A stretch of 64,000 bases of DNA. It comes from Streptomyces antnestii. Its GTDB lineage: Bacteria; Actinomycetota; Actinomycetes; Streptomycetales; Streptomycetaceae. The position numbers and the translations under genes are program-made. A model generated the notes under the pieces. The model had not been told where the DNA came from. It made no database searches and saw nothing but the letters and a program-made list of their open reading frames with translations. Where the stretch lies: positions 744,001-808,000 of the forward strand of contig NZ_RZYA01000001.1 of assembly GCF_004005495.1 (NCBI RefSeq), written 5' to 3'. Position 1 is the first letter of the stretch, and each line of letters opens with the position of its first letter. This document shows positions 1 through 7,266 of the stretch, piece after piece.

Positions 1-2
1 CT

Positions 3-146
3 GAACTCGTGTGCCCCTGCGGCGACCTCGGCCACACCCCGGTGCGGGTCGGCCTGACGTTCTCCTCGAGCGGCCCTGAGCGAGGGCTGTACGACTGCCC
101 GCAGGCTGCACCCATCCACCGGTACGGCCTGGGGCCCGTCTCATGA
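3..146 (+). CDS. Small Cys-rich protein, C-terminal part (starts outside window)
   Basis: An open frame runs from the left edge to a TGA at 144-146 and gives at least 47 residues. It begins ELVCPCGDLGHTP and later has a YDCPQ segment, so two Cys pairs or singles could bind zinc; no family is recognised. Its stop overlaps the ATG of the next gene (ATGA), which suggests translational coupling in a small operon of element-type genes. The start lies outside the window, so length and function cannot be judged. Confidence 0.45.
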   Translation, partial: ELVCPCGDLGHTPVRVGLTFSSSGPERGLYDCPQAAPIHRYGLGPVS

Positions 147-316
147 CCGGCGACTCCAGCCCCATCGCGGCGGTCATCGCCTCCATGGCGGCCCGCCGGC
201 AGCGCGCCTACGCCGACCTCATCGACCACACCGCCGACTGTGGCGCCTGCAATCGGCAGCCGCTGTGCACCGAGGGTCGCCGCCTGTGGAACATCTGGAA
301 GGGGCGCGACCAGTGA
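143..316 (+). CDS. Small Cys-containing hypothetical protein (57 aa)
   Basis: The ATG at 143 overlaps the stop of the preceding frame, and the TGA at 314-316 overlaps the GTG of the next one. The protein is Ala/Arg-rich at the N-terminus and carries CGAC and a later Cys (CGACNRQPLC), a spacing compatible with a small metal-binding loop. The three tightly overlapping small frames read like the short accessory genes of actinobacterial phages and integrative elements. Function is unknown. Confidence 0.55.
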   Translation: MTGDSSPIAAVIASMAARRQRAYADLIDHTADCGACNRQPLCTEGRRLWNIWKGRDQ

Positions 317-444
317 TCTGCGCGCGATGCGACCAAGTCATCAAGCCTGGCGAAGAGTTCGACACCATCACGGTCCACTCGGCCTCGGCCGCCGGCTCGA
401 CCATGCACCGGCATTACGTCTGCCCGCCCAAGCCGCGGGACTGA
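313..444 (+). CDS. Small zinc-finger-like hypothetical protein (43 aa)
   Basis: The GTG start at 313 overlaps the preceding stop (GTGA). The product begins with a CARC knuckle and ends with H-R-H followed by a Cys near the C-terminus, so CxxC plus His/Cys could form one zinc site. No named family is recognised. It is the last gene of the three-gene overlapping group and is followed at once by a strong hairpin. The short length keeps confidence moderate. Confidence 0.5.
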   Translation: MICARCDQVIKPGEEFDTITVHSASAAGSTMHRHYVCPPKPRD

Positions 445-447
445 ACT

Positions 448-487
448 CCCGCCCGCGCCTGGTTATGGCGGGCCAGGGGCGGGCGGG
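448..487 (+). terminator. Stem-loop terminator after the small-gene operon
   Basis: Arms 448-462 and 473-487 are 15 bp long with one mismatch, separated by a 10-base loop. The hairpin begins four bases after the stop codon at 442-444. There is no T-run, which is usual for Streptomyces hairpin terminators. Confidence 0.6.
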
Positions 488-591
488 TTCCACTTCGCAC
501 GGGGCGTAAACGGAGTGCAGCGATCGCTGCACCATGCACGGTCCCCGGGGCGCCCTATTGGTGGCAGTGTCAGTACCTGCCATTGGCGCGC

Positions 592-828
592 TCAGCGCAG
601 GAGGTCGGTGATGTGCACGCCGAGGACGTGGGCGATGCGTAGCAGCGTCGAGATCCTGGCGTCGCGGGCGCCGGCTTCGACGTCCTGATAGGTCGTCCGG
701 GCGACGTGGGCGGCGAGGAACACCTGCTCCTGCGTGAGGTTGAGGTCCAGGCGGACGGCGCGGATGCGGTCGCCGAGGAGGCGTCGCTGCTCGAGCAGCC
801 AGTCGTCGTCCTCGGGCAGGTGGTGCAC
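592..828 (-). CDS. XRE-family helix-turn-helix regulator
   Basis: A 78-residue protein read leftward from a GTG at 828. The centre (about residues 18-75) is a typical XRE/Cro-CI helix-turn-helix: R-x-x-R-L-D-L-N-L-T-Q-E-Q-V-F, then ARTTYQDVEAG, then STLLRIAHVLGVHITDLL. It is a single DNA-binding domain with no added ligand or protease domain. Such minimal repressors are common in phages and integrative elements, which fits the neighbouring small genes and the disrupted transporter at 1551-1661. It is divergent from the gene at 1111, and the 282-bp space between them is the natural place for its operators. No clear Shine-Dalgarno precedes the GTG, so the start is uncertain. Confidence 0.75.
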   Translation of the reverse strand: MHHLPEDDDWLLEQRRLLGDRIRAVRLDLNLTQEQVFLAAHVARTTYQDVEAGARDARISTLLRIAHVLGVHITDLLR

Positions 829-1110
829 TCGACAAACGCTCTGGCCTGCATGATCATAAGTCAGCCTGGTATTTCGGGCATTATTTGATCTTGGTTTAGG
901 CCCCGAGCGCCGGGCAGAGTGGCCCAGGCTGCATGGGTCACTCGCCTTGCGGTGCTGGCATATGCCGCAGGGCTACAGGTATTGTCGTGAATTCGAACGC
1001 ACGTTCCCCCAAACGGGTGAACATCCACTGGCCTGCGGTTCTCGTCGGACAGGGAGGGAATCATGCGCGTCGCCCCACAAGCCACATGGCCAACCCACAG
1101 GAGACGGGAC

Positions 1111-1344
1111 ATGGACAGCGAAGAGATCCTCGCCCTCTACGACTGGGACACGGGGGTCTGCTTCAGGCATCCAGGCGAGAACCCAGACACCACCGCAGTC
1201 AAAAGCCTCCAGCCAGCATCCGCCCCCGCCGAAGAGATACGCGCCTGCCGCAACTGCGTCCTCGCCATGGAAGCCGCCCGCCGCGCCGCAGCCGAAGGGG
1301 CGGGAATCCCCTACGTGCCGGGCCGCGCCGGTGATGCCTTGTAG
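1111..1344 (+). CDS. Conserved hypothetical protein next to XRE regulator (77 aa)
   Basis: The ATG at 1111 is preceded by AGGAG at 1099-1103 with a 7-base gap, which makes it a better start than the upstream ATG at 1063. The protein opens MDSEEILALYDWDTG, then has a single Cys followed by a Phe-Arg-His-Pro motif, and later a CRNC pair within an Ala/Arg-rich helix. From memory, short proteins of this pattern are common in Streptomyces beside XRE regulators. The Cys and His residues could bind a metal. Function is unknown, and the gene probably belongs to the element that occupies the left end of the window. Confidence 0.6.
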   Translation: MDSEEILALYDWDTGVCFRHPGENPDTTAVKSLQPASAPAEEIRACRNCVLAMEAARRAAAEGAGIPYVPGRAGDAL

Positions 1345-1448
1345 TGCCTGTTCGCGCTGCTCATAGCGCCACTTGAGACCTCTCCTCTGGGGGGAATCTG
1401 GGGAGTGGAGCCCCCGTGGGGAGGGTCTGGGGAGAGCCAGGGTCATGG

Positions 1449-1489
1449 ACTCAAAGGAAGTGGCGGGAACTCAAAGGAACTGAAAGGCA
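1449..1489 (+). repeat. Helically phased short direct repeats, possible integrase arm sites
   Basis: ACTCAAAGGAA occurs at 1449-1459 and 1469-1479, and a variant ACTGAAAGGCA follows at 1479-1489. The 20- and 10-bp spacings keep the copies on one face of the helix, as for arm-type binding sites of a tyrosine integrase near an attachment site. They lie just before the truncated transporter. The role is inferred from position and phasing only. Confidence 0.35.
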
Positions 1490-1500
1490 GCAGGTCAGAG

Positions 1501-1518
1501 CAGATTTCGCGAGATCTG
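1501..1518. other. Near-palindrome close to putative element junction
   Basis: CAGATTTCGCGAGATCTG is an 18-bp palindrome with one mismatched pair. It lies between the phased repeats at 1449-1489 and the transporter stump at 1551. It could be part of an attachment or excisionase region, but nothing except its position supports that. The rest of 1345-1550 holds no convincing gene. Confidence 0.3.
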
Positions 1519-1550
1519 TGAAACCGCCGTCCAGGTCAGCGCAAGGCCGT

Positions 1551-1661
1551 CTACCAGTACCAGTCGTACCACTCGACGGCGTTGCCGACGGAGGCGGCGA
1601 GCAGTTGGCGGAGTGGACGCCGGGGAGTGACGGGTGAGGACGTGACCGTGCGTTCTGTCAT
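1551..1661 (-). pseudogene. N-terminal stump of an MHS-family (MFS) transporter
   Basis: Reading leftward from an ATG at 1661 gives 36 residues before a TAG. The segment RRPLRQLLAASVGNAVEWYD matches the hallmark N-terminus of metabolite:H+ symporters of the MHS subgroup of MFS (GNAVEWYDW). The match stops abruptly after the second Trp-Tyr, and no membrane helices follow in any frame toward position 1. It therefore looks like a transporter gene cut about 105 bases after its start. The intact proteins are usually above 400 residues. It follows the secreted-protein gene at 1749 in the same direction. The best explanation is insertion of the element to the left, with the remainder of the gene beyond the element's far end. 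Confidence 0.65.
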
Positions 1662-1748
1662 GATCGCGACCATCCCCCGAACCCCGCCGTCCCACACCTC
1701 AGGTCCTCCGGTCCTCCGGTCCTCAGGCCCTGTGGTGCGAGAGCGCCG

Positions 1749-2597
1749 TCAGCCCTTGCGGTACGAGAGCACCGCCGTCGTCACCAGGCACGGTGAGGGC
1801 GGCACCATCTCCACGCGCAGCGTGCCGCGCGCGGCGTCGTAGTCGATGCCCTCGGCCTCGAACGTGCCCGAGCAGATGCTGCGTTGCGGAATCGCGAACA
1901 CGCTCGTGACGTGCCCGGCGACCGGCGTGCCGTCCAGCGGGCGGTCCAGGGTGACCTCCAGGACCTGCTTCGTCGAGCTGTCGGACGAGCACAGCAGATG
2001 CGTGGCGTCGGTGAAGTCGCAGCCCTGGATGTTGTCGACCGGCTTGTCGAGACTGATCTGTCCGGCCTGGGGGAGGTTCGCGCCGGGGGCGGGCGCGGAC
2101 GGGTTGAGCACGGGTGCCGGGAAGACCTGCAGCCGGCTTCTGGTGCCCCATTCGCCGGACACCAGCCACTGCCCGTCGGGCGACACGGACGCGAACGAGT
2201 TGTTCAGCAACTCGCCCTGATCCAAGGTGTGTTCGTACGTGGTGCGCTTCCCGTCGGGGCCCGTCACCGCGAACATCTTCTTCGTCGTCCCGTCGCCGCC
2301 CTGGTACGCGTCGAACGTGTACCCATGGGCCACGTCCGGGTCACCTATGTGCTCCCAGCCGGCCGTGCGCAGATCGAGTGGGACCGAGGCGAGACCCCGG
2401 TACACCAGCGAGCCGTCGGCGCGACTGCCCAGGCCCTGGCTGCCGGTGAGCGAGCTCACCCGCGCCGTGCCGGTCTCGGTCCAGGCGGGCGCGGCCGTCG
2501 CCGTGCCCGCGCCGAGCGCGAGGGCGCCGAGGGCCGTGGTCAGGGTGAGGAGCCGGCGTCCGGTCCGTCTCGTCCGTCGTTGCGTGGGGGGTTTCAT
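1749..2597 (-). CDS. Secreted hypothetical protein (282 aa)
   Basis: The N-terminus is a clear Sec signal peptide: a run of Arg/Lys, then a hydrophobic stretch (TLTTALGALALGAGTATA) and an AAPAW cleavage region near residue 37. The mature part has repeated short beta-type motifs such as SPDGQWLVSGEWG and two Cys-containing segments (GCDFTDATHLLCSS and SICSGTFEAEG), so it is probably an exported beta-propeller-like protein with two disulfides. No enzymatic motif is recognised. Streptomyces genomes carry similar proteins of unknown function. It is divergent from the GH4 gene at 2653 and upstream of the transporter stump. Confidence 0.7.
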   Translation of the reverse strand: MKPPTQRRTRRTGRRLLTLTTALGALALGAGTATAAPAWTETGTARVSSLTGSQGLGSRADGSLVYRGLASVPLDLRTAGWEHIGDPDVAHGYTFDAYQGGDGTTKKMFAVTGPDGKRTTYEHTLDQGELLNNSFASVSPDGQWLVSGEWGTRSRLQVFPAPVLNPSAPAPGANLPQAGQISLDKPVDNIQGCDFTDATHLLCSSDSSTKQVLEVTLDRPLDGTPVAGHVTSVFAIPQRSICSGTFEAEGIDYDAARGTLRVEMVPPSPCLVTTAVLSYRKG

Positions 2598-2652
2598 GGG
2601 GCCTCCGCCCGTCGTGGATCGGTCGCGGACCAGGCTGCCCTACGATCGGCGC

Positions 2653-3984
2653 ATGAGGCTGACGATTCTCGGCGGTGGCGGATTTCGAGTGCCCCTGGTG
2701 TACGGGGCGTTGCTCGGCGACCACGCCGAGGGGCGGGTCACCGAGGTCACGCTGCACGACGTCGACGCCGGCCGGCTGCGCGCCGTCACCGGCGTACTGA
2801 CGGAACAGGCCAAGGACGTCCCCGACGCCCCCGCCGTGCACGCCACCACCGAACTCGACGAGGCGCTGCGCGGCGCCGACTTCGTGTTCTCCGCGATCCG
2901 CGTCGGCGGCCTCGCGGGCCGCGCCGCCGACGAGCGGGTGGCGCTCGCCGAGGGCGTGCTCGGCCAGGAGACGGTCGGCGCGGGCGGCATCGCGTACGGC
3001 CTTCGGACCGTCCCCGTCGCCGTCGACATCGCACGCCGCGTCAGGGAGCTCGCGCCCGACGCCTGGGTCATCAACTTCACCAACCCGGCCGGCCTGGTCA
3101 CCGAGGCCATGTCGCGGCACCTCGGCGACCGCGTCATCGGCATCTGCGACTCGCCTGTCGGACTCGGCCGCCGCGTCGCGCGCGTCCTGGGCGCCGACCC
3201 GGGCGAGGCCTGGATCGACTACGTCGGACTCAACCACCTCGGCTGGCTCCGCGGGCTCGAGGTGAACGGCCGGGACGAACTCCCGCGTCTGCTCGCCGAC
3301 GAGAAGCTGCTCGGCTCCTTCGAGGAGGGGCGCCTCTTCGGCACCGACTGGCTCAGGTCGCTCGGCGCGATCCCGAACGAGTACCTGCACTACTACTACT
3401 TCAACCGCGAGGCCGTCCGCGCCTACCGCGAGGCCGAGCGCACTCGCGGCGCGTTCCTCCTCGACCAGCAGGCGAGCTTCTACGCCGAGCCGTCGTACGC
3501 CAGTTGGGACCGCACGCGCGCCGAGCGCGAGGCGACGTACATGGCGCACAACCGGGAAGCGTCCGGTGCCGGTGAGCGTGACGCCGCCGACCTGGAGGAG
3601 TCGGGCGGCTACGAGAAGGTGGCGCTCGCCCTGATGCGCGCCATCGCCCGCGACGAGCGCGCGACGCTGATCCTTAACGTGCGGGGGCGCGGCGCCCTGA
3701 CCTGCCTCGACGACGACGCCGTGGTCGAGATCCCCTGCCTCGTCGACGCGAACGGCGCGCACCCGGTGCGCGTGGCCCCGCTGCCCGGACACGCCATGGG
3801 CCTCGTCTCCTCGGTCAAGGCCGTCGAGCGTGAGGTGCTCACCGCGGCCGAGGGCGGCTCGCGCTCCTCGGCCGTCAAGGCGTTCGCCCTGCACCCCCTC
3901 GTCGACTCCGTGACCGTGGCCCGCCGCCTCCTCGACGGGTACACGGCTGCACATCCCCAACTCGCCTACCTGGCCCGTAAGTAG
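2653..3984 (+). CDS. GH4 family 6-phospho-beta-glucosidase
   Basis: A 443-residue cytoplasmic enzyme of glycoside hydrolase family 4, which cleaves phosphorylated disaccharides by an NAD+- and Mn2+-dependent oxidation-elimination mechanism. The N-terminus is a Rossmann fold (TILGGGGFRVP, residues 4-14). NFTNP at 141-145, Cys165 in GICDSP and His195 in GLNHLGW correspond to the substrate and metal ligands of the family. The sequence around ALRGADFVFSAIRVGG also fits. The length is normal for GH4. The ATG at 2653 opens the Rossmann strand; upstream codons in this frame overlap the divergent gene and look non-coding. Phospho-beta-glucosidase is the likelier activity over alpha-galactosidase, but this rests on general resemblance. 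Confidence 0.88.
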   Translation: MRLTILGGGGFRVPLVYGALLGDHAEGRVTEVTLHDVDAGRLRAVTGVLTEQAKDVPDAPAVHATTELDEALRGADFVFSAIRVGGLAGRAADERVALAEGVLGQETVGAGGIAYGLRTVPVAVDIARRVRELAPDAWVINFTNPAGLVTEAMSRHLGDRVIGICDSPVGLGRRVARVLGADPGEAWIDYVGLNHLGWLRGLEVNGRDELPRLLADEKLLGSFEEGRLFGTDWLRSLGAIPNEYLHYYYFNREAVRAYREAERTRGAFLLDQQASFYAEPSYASWDRTRAEREATYMAHNREASGAGERDAADLEESGGYEKVALALMRAIARDERATLILNVRGRGALTCLDDDAVVEIPCLVDANGAHPVRVAPLPGHAMGLVSSVKAVEREVLTAAEGGSRSSAVKAFALHPLVDSVTVARRLLDGYTAAHPQLAYLARK

Positions 3985-4117
3985 CAGACAGGTGGGTGTT
4001 ACTGACGAGGGGCATGAACTTTGCCGTACTTATCAGTAACCACTCTTCCCTCCACGGGGACCTCTTGGAACACTCTGTTCGCTTCTGTTTCCCCACACAC
4101 CAAGAGGCCCCAGACCC

Positions 4118-6175
4118 ATGCCCGAACTCAATCGGCGGCGTTTCCTGCAGGTAGCGGGCGCGACCGCGGGCTTCACCGCCCTGTCGAACAGCATCGACCG
4201 CGCCGCGGCCATCCCGGCCGCCCGCGTCTCTGGCACCGTCCAGGACATCGAGCACATCGTCGTCCTGATGCAGGAGAACCGGTCCTTCGACCACTACTTC
4301 GGCACGATGAACGGCGTGCGCGGCTTCGGCGACCCGCGCCCGGTGACGCTGCCCAGCGGCAAGTCCGTGTGGCACCAGTCGAACGGCTTCACCGAGGTCC
4401 CGCCCTACCACCCGGACGCCGCGGACCTCGGCATGCAGTTCATCGCGGGCCTCGACCACGACTGGGCCGGCGGGCACAGCGCGTTCAACAAGGGCAAGTA
4501 CGACAACTGGCTCGCCGCCAAGGGCAACGGCACCATGGCGTACCTGACGCGCCAGGACATCCCGTTCCACTACGCGCTCGCCGACAAGTTCACGGTGTGC
4601 GACGACTACCACTGCTCGTTCCTCGGGGCCACCGACCCCAACCGCTACTACATGCTGACGGGCCACGTCGGCAACGACGGCTCCGGCGGCGGCCCCGTCC
4701 TCGGCAACCAGGAGGCCGGCTACGGCTGGACCACGTACGCCGAGCGCCTGGAGCAGGCCGGGGTCTCGTGGAAGGTCTACCAGGACATCGGCGACGGCCT
4801 CGACGCCGCCGGCGGCTGGGGCTGGATCAACGACGCCTACCGCGGCAACTACGGCGACAACTCGCTCCTCTACTTCAACACCTACCGCAACGCCAAGCCC
4901 GGCGACCCCCTCTACGACAAGGCCCGCACCGGCACGAACGCCAAGAACGGCGACGGCTACTTCGACGTCCTCAAGGCCGACGTCAAGGCCGGGACACTCC
5001 CCAAGATCTCCTGGATCGCGGCGCCCGAGGCGTTCTCCGAGCACCCCAACTGGCCCGCCAACTACGGCGCCTGGTACATCTCGCAGGTCCTCGACGCGCT
5101 CACCTCCAACCCGGACGTGTGGAGCAAGACCGCGCTGTTCATCACGTACGACGAGAACGACGGCTACTTCGACCACGTCGTGCCGCCCTACGTCCCGGCC
5201 TCCGCGAGTCAGGGCCTGTCCACCGTGGACACCACCCTCGACTACTTCCAGGGCAACATCAGCTACGCGGCGGGTCCTTACGGCCTCGGCCAGCGCGTCC
5301 CCATGCTCGTCGTCTCGCCCTGGTCCACCGGCGGCTACGTCTGTTCCGAGACCCTGGACCACACCTCGATCCTGCGGTTCATGGAGAAGCGCTTCGGCGT
5401 CAAGGAGACCAACATCTCGCCGTGGCGCCGGGCCATCTGCGGCGACCTGTCCTCCGCGTTCGACTTCTCCCTCACGGACCCCGCCCCGGCACAACTGCCC
5501 AGCACCGCGGCCTACGTCCCGCCGGACCACGACCGGCACGCAAGCTACGTGCCCAAGCCGCCCGCCAACCCGGTCCTGCCCCGGCAGGAATCCGGCTCCC
5601 GGCCCACGCGCCCCCTGCCCTACGCGCCGTACGTCGACGGGGCGTCCTCGCCGTCGACCGGCAAGTTCACGCTCACGTTCAGCGGCGGCCCCTCGGCGGG
5701 CGCGGCCTTCCAGGTCAGGTCGCAGAACCGCACGGACGGCCCCTGGACGTACTCCACCGAGGCCGGGAAGTCGATCGCGGACACCTGGAACTCCTTCTAT
5801 TCCGGCGGGAAGTACGACCTCACGGTCCACGGCCCGAACGGCTTCCTGCGCGCCTTCAAGGGCGACAACAAGGTCTCCGAGCCGGAGCTCACCGCCCGCC
5901 ACGACGCGACCACGGGCAACCTCACCCTCACGTTCAAGAACTACGCCGCCGCCGACGTCCACCTCACCGTCACCAACGCCTACGGCGGACAGCCGCAGAC
6001 GTACACGGTGAAGGCCGGTGCCACCGTCACGCAGACCGTGGACCTGCGCGGCACCCGGCGCTGGTACGACGTGACGGTCACCGCCGACACCGACCCGACG
6101 TACCTGCGCCGCCTCGCCGGCCACGTCGAGAACGGCCAGGCGGGCGTGAGCGACCCGGGGATCCTCACCGCCTGA
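4118..6175 (+). CDS. Phosphocholine-specific phospholipase C, TAT-exported
   Basis: A 685-residue exported enzyme that hydrolyses phosphatidylcholine-type lipids to diacylglycerol and the phosphorylated headgroup. The N-terminus has a twin-arginine signal (NRRRFLQ at residues 5-11, hydrophobic stretch, cleavage near AAA at 29-31). The catalytic phosphoesterase domain follows, with QENRSFDHYFGTMNGVRGF around residues 52-70, the signature of the PLC/acid phosphatase-like family. The last about 200 residues look like two C-terminal beta domains (DUF756 type), one around YVDGASSPSTGKFTLTFSGG and one around TARHDATTGNLTLTFKNY. The length matches the family. It stands alone with a hairpin after it. 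Phosphate control is common for such genes, but no convincing PHO box was found. Confidence 0.92.
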   Translation: MPELNRRRFLQVAGATAGFTALSNSIDRAAAIPAARVSGTVQDIEHIVVLMQENRSFDHYFGTMNGVRGFGDPRPVTLPSGKSVWHQSNGFTEVPPYHPDAADLGMQFIAGLDHDWAGGHSAFNKGKYDNWLAAKGNGTMAYLTRQDIPFHYALADKFTVCDDYHCSFLGATDPNRYYMLTGHVGNDGSGGGPVLGNQEAGYGWTTYAERLEQAGVSWKVYQDIGDGLDAAGGWGWINDAYRGNYGDNSLLYFNTYRNAKPGDPLYDKARTGTNAKNGDGYFDVLKADVKAGTLPKISWIAAPEAFSEHPNWPANYGAWYISQVLDALTSNPDVWSKTALFITYDENDGYFDHVVPPYVPASASQGLSTVDTTLDYFQGNISYAAGPYGLGQRVPMLVVSPWSTGGYVCSETLDHTSILRFMEKRFGVKETNISPWRRAICGDLSSAFDFSLTDPAPAQLPSTAAYVPPDHDRHASYVPKPPANPVLPRQESGSRPTRPLPYAPYVDGASSPSTGKFTLTFSGGPSAGAAFQVRSQNRTDGPWTYSTEAGKSIADTWNSFYSGGKYDLTVHGPNGFLRAFKGDNKVSEPELTARHDATTGNLTLTFKNYAAADVHLTVTNAYGGQPQTYTVKAGATVTQTVDLRGTRRWYDVTVTADTDPTYLRRLAGHVENGQAGVSDPGILTA

Positions 6176-6190
6176 TCCCCCACCGATGGT

Positions 6191-6229
6191 GCGCCGCCGC
6201 CCGGTTCGTCCGGGTCCGGGTGGCGGCGT
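6191..6229 (+). terminator. Stem-loop after phospholipase C gene
   Basis: GC-rich arms 6191-6204 and 6216-6229 pair with two G-T wobbles around an 11-base loop, 15 bases after the phospholipase stop codon. Confidence 0.45.
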
Positions 6230-6285
6230 ACGTCACATCTGTCCGGGCTGGTTCCGTTCAGGGGGTGGCGCGATAGTGTGCCCCG

Positions 6286-7197
6286 GTGACGACGCATTCG
6301 AACACCCCTGCAGCCTGGTACCCGGACCCGCAGGGCGCGCCCCAGACCCTCCGGTGGTGGGACGGTTCCCAGTGGACCGAGCACACCAGCCCCGCACCGC
6401 AGGGCGGACAGGTCCCGCAGCAGCAGGCGCAGCAGCCCGCACACCAGGCGGCCCAGGGCCAGTTCGGGCAGCCTCAGCAGGCCGCACCCCAGCAGTTCGC
6501 GCCCCAGCAGGCCGCCCCGCAGCACTACGCCGACCCGGCCAAGGTGCAGCGTCAGGTGCAGCAGCAGGCCGGGGTCGCACCCACCGCGCAGGGTGGCGGA
6601 AGCCTCTTCACCGAGCCGGTTCTGGTGGTGAATCAGAAGGCCAAGCTGATCGAGCTGACGAACGAGTACACCGTCATGGATCAGAACGGTAACCAGATCG
6701 GCTCCGTCGTCGAGGTCGGGCAGAGCACGCTCAAGAAGGTCGCGCGGTTCGTCTCCAGCCTCGACCAGTTTATGACGCACAAGCTGGAGATCCGTGACGC
6801 GTACGGGCAGCCGCAGCTCGTCATGACGCGGCCCGCGAAGTTCATGAAGTCGCGCGTCGTCGTGGAGCGCCCGGACGGCTCGCCGGTCGGCGAGATCGTC
6901 CAGCAGAACATGATCGGCAAGATCAACTTCGCGATGAACGTGAACGGTCAGCAGATCGGCGCGATCAAGGCCGAGAACTGGCGGGCCTGGAACTTCGCGA
7001 TCGTCGACCACGCGGACAACGAGGTCGCCCGCATCACGAAGACGTGGGAGGGACTCGCCAAGACGATGTTCACGACCGCGGACAACTACGTCCTGCAGAT
7101 CCACTACCAGCTGCCCGAGCCGCTCCTGAGCCTGGTCGTGGCGACCGCCCTCACCGTGGACACGGCCCTCAAGCAGGACGCGCGCGGCTTCGGCTGA
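6286..7197 (+). CDS. DUF2510 and scramblase/LURP-one-like protein (303 aa)
   Basis: The GTG at 6286 opens a three-part protein. Residues about 8-38 form a DUF2510 motif (AAWYPDPQGAPQTLRWWDGSQWTEH), a short module frequent at the N-terminus of actinobacterial membrane-associated proteins. Residues about 42-100 are a Gln/Ala/Pro-rich linker. From about 105 onward the sequence (LVVNQKAKLIELTNEYTVMD, ASLDQFMTHKLEIRDAYG) fits the phospholipid scramblase/LURP-one-related beta-barrel fold with a C-terminal hydrophobic helix near LLSLVVATALTVDTAL. The linker is low-complexity and probably disordered. A role at the membrane is likely, but no reaction is known. Confidence 0.75.
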   Translation: MTTHSNTPAAWYPDPQGAPQTLRWWDGSQWTEHTSPAPQGGQVPQQQAQQPAHQAAQGQFGQPQQAAPQQFAPQQAAPQHYADPAKVQRQVQQQAGVAPTAQGGGSLFTEPVLVVNQKAKLIELTNEYTVMDQNGNQIGSVVEVGQSTLKKVARFVSSLDQFMTHKLEIRDAYGQPQLVMTRPAKFMKSRVVVERPDGSPVGEIVQQNMIGKINFAMNVNGQQIGAIKAENWRAWNFAIVDHADNEVARITKTWEGLAKTMFTTADNYVLQIHYQLPEPLLSLVVATALTVDTALKQDARGFG

Positions 7198-7230
7198 CCG
7201 GCCCTCCCCGGCCAGGCCCTGACCAGGCCG

Positions 7231-7263
7231 TGATCTGTCCCTGATCTGTCCCTGATCTGTCCC
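7231..7263. repeat. Three tandem copies of an 11-bp unit between convergent genes
   Basis: TGATCTGTCCC is repeated exactly three times (7231, 7242, 7253), and a fourth partial copy at 7264 merges with the stop codon of the leftward EamA gene (7267-7269). This is a variable-number-type microsatellite between two converging genes. No hairpin is formed. Confidence 0.75.
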
Positions 7264-7266
7264 TGA

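Noticed and set aside
4075..4094. CTGTTCGCTT-CTGTTTCCCC, PHO-box-like repeat before phospholipase C
   Set aside because: PHO boxes require GTTCACC-type units in 11-bp phase. These match poorly and are only 10 bp apart.
3875..6124. Long leftward frame of 749 codons over the phospholipase C gene
   Set aside because: It is the antisense shadow of the phospholipase C gene. High GC content keeps the opposite frame open; it has no conserved motifs.
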